DNA of 64,000 nucleotides from Physcia stellaris (taxonomy: Eukaryota > Ascomycota > Lecanoromycetes > Caliciales > Physciaceae), in the NCBI GenBank assembly GCA_018902385.1, contig JABSSW010000025.1, positions 62,001 through 126,000 on the forward strand, written 5' to 3'. The notes beneath the pieces were generated by a model, which saw only the letters and a list, made by a program, of their open reading frames with translations, was not told the DNA's origin and did no database searches. Below are positions 59,218 through 64,000 of this stretch, in pieces. Both the position numbers and the translations under genes were made by a program. Position 1 is the stretch's first letter. Each line of letters opens with the position of its first letter.

Positions 59218-60149
59218 TTAAAGTCTGGTCGGACGGTGTCGGGGTATACTTCTCAGGTTGCTGTCTGGCTTCTTCATCGATGCAAACGAGCTTGCTGATC
59301 CTGGAAGATGCTGGGACGATGACACCGACCGTACTTGTATGGGAGCTCGCGGAGGAAAGGATCGTGCCATGATATGCAAGGAATGTGTAGAATGCAGGGG
59401 CTCAAATTCAAGAAAATACGTCCTCTCCCATTTACTGCAGCCGCATTCCAACATTGAGCTCAGCAGATTCAGGGGAATAACAATGTGAAGTCGTAGGTAG
59501 TAAGTGATCCGAGGTGACACCTCTCGTTGTACCGTAGGTTTGAAGCTCAAAATAGAAGATTGAGCCCGTTGATTGTTGAATAGACGCCGAGCATTGGTGA
59601 GTGGATTCCTAGTCTTCGGCATGGCAGTCGGCTGTTGCAGCGTATTTGCTTGTGGGGCCGTTGCTTCGTCAGTGTGAGCTGTAGATCGATGCCAATGCAC
59701 TAAGGCACAATAAGAGAGATGTGAAGCAGGCTGTTGAGGCGTATTTGCTTGTGAAATCATTGCTTCGTTGATGTGAGCTGTAGAACCAGAGGCATGGGGA
59801 GCAGGCTGTTGAGGCATAGTTGCTTGTGGGGCCATGGTTTCGTTGGTGTGAGCTGTAGGTACATGCCAATGCACTGGCACAGGATTAAACAAATTCGGGA
59901 TGAGCTGTTGGGGCGTATTTGCTTGTGGGGCCATTGCTTGGTTGTACTGAGCTGTAGGTCCATGCCAATGCACTGGCACAGACCAAGTAGATTCGGAACA
60001 GGGGGTGCCCGCTGATATGTGAACGGACTTATATAACACTGAGGTGCCTGATAGATCCCAAACGAGTGCTGCATGGTTTGCTGATACTGCTGTAGTACCT
60101 GGTTCTGTGCATAAAAGGCGTTTTCCATGGTGGCCTGGTATTGCGCCAT
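59218..60149 (-). CDS. Hypothetical Gln/Pro-rich repeat protein, frame unresolved
   Basis: An ATG at 60149 begins MAQYQATMENAFYAQNQVL, a Gln-rich N terminus, in one frame; from about 60039 a second frame, open to 59218, carries four repeats of the type PTAHTNETMAPQATMPQQ. The Gln/Pro style is continuous between the frames, and repeat spacings (99, 75 and 99 bp) are multiples of three, so translation of the second frame is plausible. I found no convincing intron joining them, so either a one-base slip or a spurious model is possible. The C-terminal third overlaps a 183-bp sequence duplicated at 62651-62838. No family recognised. Confidence 0.35.
59326..59508 (+). repeat. ~185-bp direct repeat, copy A
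   Basis: Starts CGACCGTACTTG and matches 62651-62838 at about nine bases in ten with a few small indels, ending near GAAGTCGTAGGT. It overlaps the 3' part of the Gln/Pro-rich frame. Confidence 0.85.
59631..59997. repeat. Minisatellite, four imperfect units of 75-105 bp
   Basis: The anchor CTGTTG recurs at about 59632, 59731, 59806 and 59905, each followed by GTATTTGCTTGTG (or a close variant) and a GAGCTGTAG segment, and in three of four units by CATGCCAATGCACT. Spacings are 99, 75 and 99 bp. The units are diverged by point changes and one short-unit deletion. Confidence 0.8.
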
Positions 60150-61007
60150 ATGAGGGTTATAAATGCTTTGCTATCCGAATGGTGAGGGCGTCTGAGGTAA
60201 ATGCTGGTGTGTTAAGAGCCTCGCCTACGCCAGGTGTCAGTATTTCTTTAGCAGTTGACTCGAGTATCCACAAGATCAACTCACCGCTTTTTCCGGGCGT
60301 ATGAACCGGTTCGAAGCTGGCAGTCTCACCCATCCTTGTCTTAACTTGAAATCATCGCGTCTGTTTTGTCGCCTTTGCTTTCTGGTGATTTCGGCTGCAG
60401 AAATTTACTCTGGATTAGCACGCAACAATATTAATAAAATGAAAAATCTATTTCTTCCAGTAACAAGAGGAATGGGATAAACATCGATGTACAGTTGGAA
60501 GCAAGCCAAAGCAAGTACAATCCACAGTGCCAACGCACTGGGCAAAACAGAAACTTCAGCAGACAAAACTTGAATTAATACTTACGTGACTTGTGATCCA
60601 TGATCGCTGTGATGATGAGCAAGCTGTCGATGCCAGAAATGAGGAAGAGAGCGTTGCCGTTGAGGAAATCCAGTTCCCCGGCATTTTCATAATAGGAAAG
60701 AACGAGCCAGCGCCCCACATTTTCTTAAAGGTCCTGCCGTTGATTGAAATAAGTTCAATAAGACTGCTGTCCGCGGACCAGCCGAGTGACAGCGATTGCC
60801 TTGTCGTTGGCGTGTAGAGGGGGGTTTCTCTCAATGTTGCCTGCCTACTAGATGGAATGTTGGGTTTCTCGATAATCGATAGAGAGATGTTCTTTACATC
60901 TGATGGGATCGACGAGCCATCTTTGACAGGAGGATGAATGGGGATTTCCAATCATTGGAAGAGAAAATAGGGAGGAGTAAAGAATTGGTTTGTAATATGG
61001 ATCACTT
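60150..61007. other. Unresolved short frames; possible exon fragments
   Basis: A short exon-like piece starts at ATG 60333 (MGETASFEPVHTPGKSG) and ends at a GTGAGT donor at 60284, but available acceptors lead to early stops. A 131-codon minus-strand frame at 60556-60951 lacks an ATG and ends in a GTAAGT-like donor near 60586. These may be parts of one decayed minus-strand gene, but I cannot join them. Confidence 0.3.
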
Positions 61008-61047
61008 GGTGTTCCCAAGTTCAAGGAGAACTGAACTTGGGAACACC
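61008..61047. repeat. Strong hairpin, 16-bp perfect stem, 8-nt loop
   Basis: GGTGTTCCCAAGTTCA at 61008-61023 is perfectly complementary to TGAACTTGGGAACACC at 61032-61047. A short GA microsatellite follows at about 61098-61114. No tail of T residues, so not a bacterial-type terminator; origin unknown. Confidence 0.85.
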
Positions 61048-61114
61048 GAAGGAACAGTCGGCGGACCACTATGGGTGTTTGCTACGCTGGGGAAGAAAGA
61101 GAGAGAGAGAGAGA

Positions 61115-61566
61115 CGGAATCGAATACCTAAATAATTTGGCACCCTCGGCACCCGGCTCCGGATCGTTAGCGTCGAAGGGCTAGCCGAGACCCGAACACG
61201 ACTAGCCGAAGGTCAAGACCGAGGGGACCCCCTCCTGCGCTAATTGGTTGGAGGGCCCCACCTCAAAGGGGTCATCACCTCAAAGGGTCAACATCGGGAA
61301 CTTTTTCTTCACATAGCATAACATATGCAATAATGCTCTGATTTTGTTGATTCTTGAGTCGTTTTGAAGCTCGTCTCTTGCGTTACAAATCATACACATA
61401 GGGTTAATCAATCGGCCGAAAAGTGGTGATGGTGTTGAGTTTTGAAGTTATTGACTCCCGAAATCCACAACGAGGTCAAAATCTTCCCAATTCGCTACAC
61501 TACGCTCAACCACCTTTTTCCATTGAAACTTGGTGTCTCGGATAACTCTATGAGTGCACTAATGCC
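61115..61566. other. GC-rich, gene-free stretch next to the transposon
   Basis: About 450 bp with small internal repeats (CCTCAAAGGGGTCATCA / CCTCAAAGGGTCAACA at about 61261-61290). It may include the 3' terminal part of the neighbouring transposon, but I could not identify a terminal repeat. Confidence 0.35.
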
Positions 61567-62300
61567 TCAAGAATGATAATGGGTCATCACCGCGATTAAT
61601 TCGTTGAGACGCATTACATTCTCGTCAAGCAGGTACTCCTTCTCCTCGTTCTCAGACTTCTCCTCATCGATTTCTGGCTGCTGTACAGACGCTCCAGGCA
61701 CTCCAGGAACAGGCGAATCAGGACTGATGTACTTCACCTCTTCTACGTCACTGTTGTTCAGGTTTATATTCAGTGCTTCGGTCACGGCGGCCTCGGCGCC
61801 TCGGGATTTCCGTCATCCTCGTTGTTCTGGTTCTTGCTCTGCTCCTTTTTTTGTTCGAGTTCTCGTTGGGCCTTGCGTTCCTCCGTCTTCTTGTCCTTTG
61901 TTTCACGTACAGTATACAGTGAGTTGTGGGTTGCGTTTGAAGAAGCGCGTAAACCAACTCTTGCCTATGAAAGTCGCCAGGGAATCGTCACGCTTCAGAA
62001 TGTAACTGACAGCTTCAACAACGAGTTTCGGGGTCGGTGACATGTTCATATCATCGAAGCGCTTCAGATCATGAAGTAACGAGACCTCTTGATCCTCATT
62101 AAGGCGATTTTGTGACTGAAATCGTGTGAATTTCGAATCGTTTCCATTGACGCGTTTCTGGAGGTTCTTCGGCTTGAGGCAATAATGATAACGAGCGCAT
62201 TCTGCAACTGATTCAAAATCGCCCTTAATCCAAGCCTCAGTGACCTCTAGGTAATGCCACCGATATGATAATACGCTTACCCGTGTTTGGCACAAAGCAT
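61567..62300 (-). mobile_element. Internally deleted pogo/Fot1-type DNA transposon
   Basis: The minus-strand frame 61903-62295 encodes a helix-turn-helix region (EVTEAWIKGDFESVAECAR) and a CENP-B-type DNA-binding domain (LVVEAVSYILKRDD...FIGKSWFTRFFKRNPQL), as at the N terminus of pogo/Fot1 transposases. Directly after RNPQL the sequence moves, with a frame change, into a charged KDKKTEERKAQRELEQKKEQ tail typical of the C terminus of these proteins; the catalytic DDE domain between them is absent. A further acidic frame runs on to 61567. It therefore cannot encode an active transposase. A piece of the MITE family abuts its 5' side, hinting that MITE and transposon may belong together. Confidence 0.75.
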
Positions 62301-62350
62301 ATGAAGACGGTATGAAAATGACATGAAAAAAACAATCATCTTCTGCTTCC
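62262..62350 (-). mobile_element. MITE fragment next to the transposon remnant
   Basis: Matches the internal part of the flotillin-intron MITE in reverse complement: TGATAATACGCTTACCCGTG, TTTGGCACAAAGCATATGAA, GACGGTATGAA and ATCATCTTCTG-TTCCGCC. The terminal inverted repeat and about 10 bp just inside it are missing, and the piece overlaps the start of the transposase frame. Confidence 0.7.
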
Positions 62351-62650
62351 GCCGCAATCTAGCACCGCTACTCGTATTGAATGATACTTCATCCCATCCC
62401 ATACATGCAGAATCCTTTTCTGTTATACCGACGACATAACGTGCGATTCTATCCTTGTCAAAGACTGAATGATGGCGTTGACGACGCAAGCTTAGCAATT
62501 AGATAGTGTGATGTTGACATGTAGCCTTGAATACTATCAGTGAGATACCATATTTCAAGTTAAGCTCCCTGACTCCTTAGCTCTAGACCACCATCTGAAT
62601 GGGAAATTGAGCTGCACATAATGAAGAGCAACTACCTAATTAATACACGC
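62351..62650. other. Short gene-free stretch
   Basis: About 300 bp between the MITE fragment and copy B of the direct repeat; nothing recognised. Confidence 0.35.
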
Positions 62651-62838
62651 CGACCGTACTTGCATGGGAGCTCGCGGAGGAAAGGATCGTGCCATGATAT
62701 GCAAGGAAAGTTGGGTAGAATGCAGAGGCTCAAATTCAAGAAAATACGTCCTCTCCCATTTACTGCAGCCGCAATTCCAACATTGAGCTCAGCACACTCA
62801 GTTGAATAACAATAATGTGAAGTCGTAGGTATTAAGTA
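62651..62838 (+). repeat. ~185-bp direct repeat, copy B
   Basis: Partner of 59326-59508 in the same orientation, 3.3 kb away. Copy B is longer by a few small insertions. It encodes no extended frame, suggesting it is a displaced fragment of the unit at copy A or both derive from an unrecognised repeat. Confidence 0.85.
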
Positions 62839-64000
62839 GGGATAATCTGCCGAGCTTGATCATCGGCACTTAAACCAGGTGATTGGGGTTCGCAGAGACA
62901 CTAGATCGCTTCCATGCTAGCGTCTCAAACCATCTGTTCGAACTGTTCTAGGGGAAGGTACCGAATTCCTAAAGCGATGGAACAGTCTCCCCTTGACATC
63001 GAACCTCAGGCTAACTCCTGCAATCCTCCTACAGCATCCTCTCACCCTGTGCGACTTTCTCCATCCCAAAACAAGCTGTGCTGTTGGAACAGGCCTGTCA
63101 CCCGCCGCCTACACCTAACCACGAGACCTTCGCAGTGGTCAGGACGTGACTGGACTTCAGCATTGTCGTGCAGTAAGAGCTTGGGGGGAACATAGACCTG
63201 GAGTCCTCATACTACACACCTAGAAACACGCCGGATGTGTTTGTGAGGATTGAGATCCTGCCGTGACATTTTCATCATCTTCATCCAGCACCAGTCGCGC
63301 TGCTTTCGTGCCAGTCGCCAATCGAACGGAGGGTCCCAGTCCATCGACGACCCGACACCAAAAATCCATTGGTGTTGCCTCGCGCAGCAGCATCGCCAGC
63401 CTGTTCCTCTGATCTACATCTTAATACCTCTTGAAGACTACGTGAAACTGCCGTTTCGCTGACTCAGGAAGACTACACCCCCAAGCGCACCCTATTACCG
63501 TGAGAACAAGGGAAGCCACATACGTTGCGCGAGATGGCAGAGTCAGAAGAGAGGCTCAGCTCGTCAGCACTTGTGGATTGAGTTGCATGCAACACGAAGC
63601 GCAGATTCGTCGAGCGGGACACACTGCGTGACCACTAATCTTTCAGGACGCAGTGATTTCATATAGCAACATTTTCGACTATACGAGCATGTTCTAAACG
63701 GTCCAAGGAGGTTAAAGGACTTTTAGTAATTTGGTCGTGCAATCGGAAGTATCGTCCAACTCCACACCTGCAGGCCAAGAAGCCTTTAGACCTTAAGCGA
63801 GGCTCCATTGAACGGCAGCATTTAACTCGTTGGGTTTGCAGACGAGCCTCGAAAAGACGTGCAGATATCACATCCCGATTTGGTGACCTTGCGTGCGTGC
63901 CAGCGCCTACAGAACCAGTACTGGATTGGGAGAAAATTTTGTGACGGCTTACGGGCCACAGATTTTATGCGCAACGGTGCATTGCATGTTCCCTGGTTGG
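62839..64000. other. 1.16 kb to the window end, no gene supported
   Basis: Frames up to 93 codons on both strands show no domain, signal peptide or splice-joined continuation. A partial gene entering from the right cannot be excluded. Confidence 0.4.

Noticed and set aside
1-64000. CRISPR arrays, bacterial-type operons or terminators
   Set aside because: No regularly spaced repeats; all genes carry spliceosomal introns or fungal features, so the DNA is eukaryotic.

Overview
The window is nuclear DNA from a filamentous ascomycete (Pezizomycotina). The introns are short (43-145 nt, a few of 227-409 nt) with GT...AG ends and CTAAC/CTGAC-like branch points. Gene content also fits: a conidiation-specific Con-6 protein, a flotillin, a Mep-type ammonium transporter, and a giant 'involucrin-repeat' protein of the Leashin (Woronin-body tether) type. 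I cannot place the species. For the clear multi-exon genes the exon models below were built by hand from the sequence, and each gives a coding length divisible by three, except where one giant gene appears to lack a base.

Layout. 1-3960 is an AT-rich block of decayed chromovirus-like LTR retrotransposons. It has a very unusual composition: not one GG or CC dinucleotide from base 1 to 3958. 3961-7239 is normal-GC DNA with no convincing intact gene, but with a possible decayed membrane-protein gene on the minus strand. 7240-16907 carries four metabolic or transport genes: a PTR2-type peptide transporter (+), an isochorismatase-like hydrolase (-), an ammonium transporter (-) and a glutamate decarboxylase (-). 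17609-34976 (-) is one gene with a 15.7 kb first exon, coding for about 5,770 residues if a one-base slip near its 3' end is discounted. 35853-37762 (-) is malic enzyme, divergently paired with a HAM1-like protein gene (38512-40785, +). Then follow con-6 (41870-42186, -), a secreted Ser/Thr-rich protein (43638-45522, +), flotillin in six exons with a MITE in intron 1 (46066-48361, -), an unknown 247-aa protein (49822-50656, +), a secreted-type acid sphingomyelinase (51031-53223, -), a small unknown protein (53987-54403, -) and an 862-aa 'ipa'-type fungal protein (55843-58431, -).

The right end (about 59-64 kb) is degenerate. It contains a minisatellite-bearing reading frame, a 185-bp direct repeat 3.3 kb apart, a strong hairpin, an internally deleted pogo/Fot1-type DNA transposon, and a fragment of the MITE family seen in the flotillin intron.

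Together the core genes are ordinary fungal housekeeping: nitrogen and peptide uptake, GABA shunt, malate metabolism, membrane organisation and septal biology. The most unusual signals are the GG/CC-free block, the giant tether gene with its possible slip, and the small TA-flanked MITE family.
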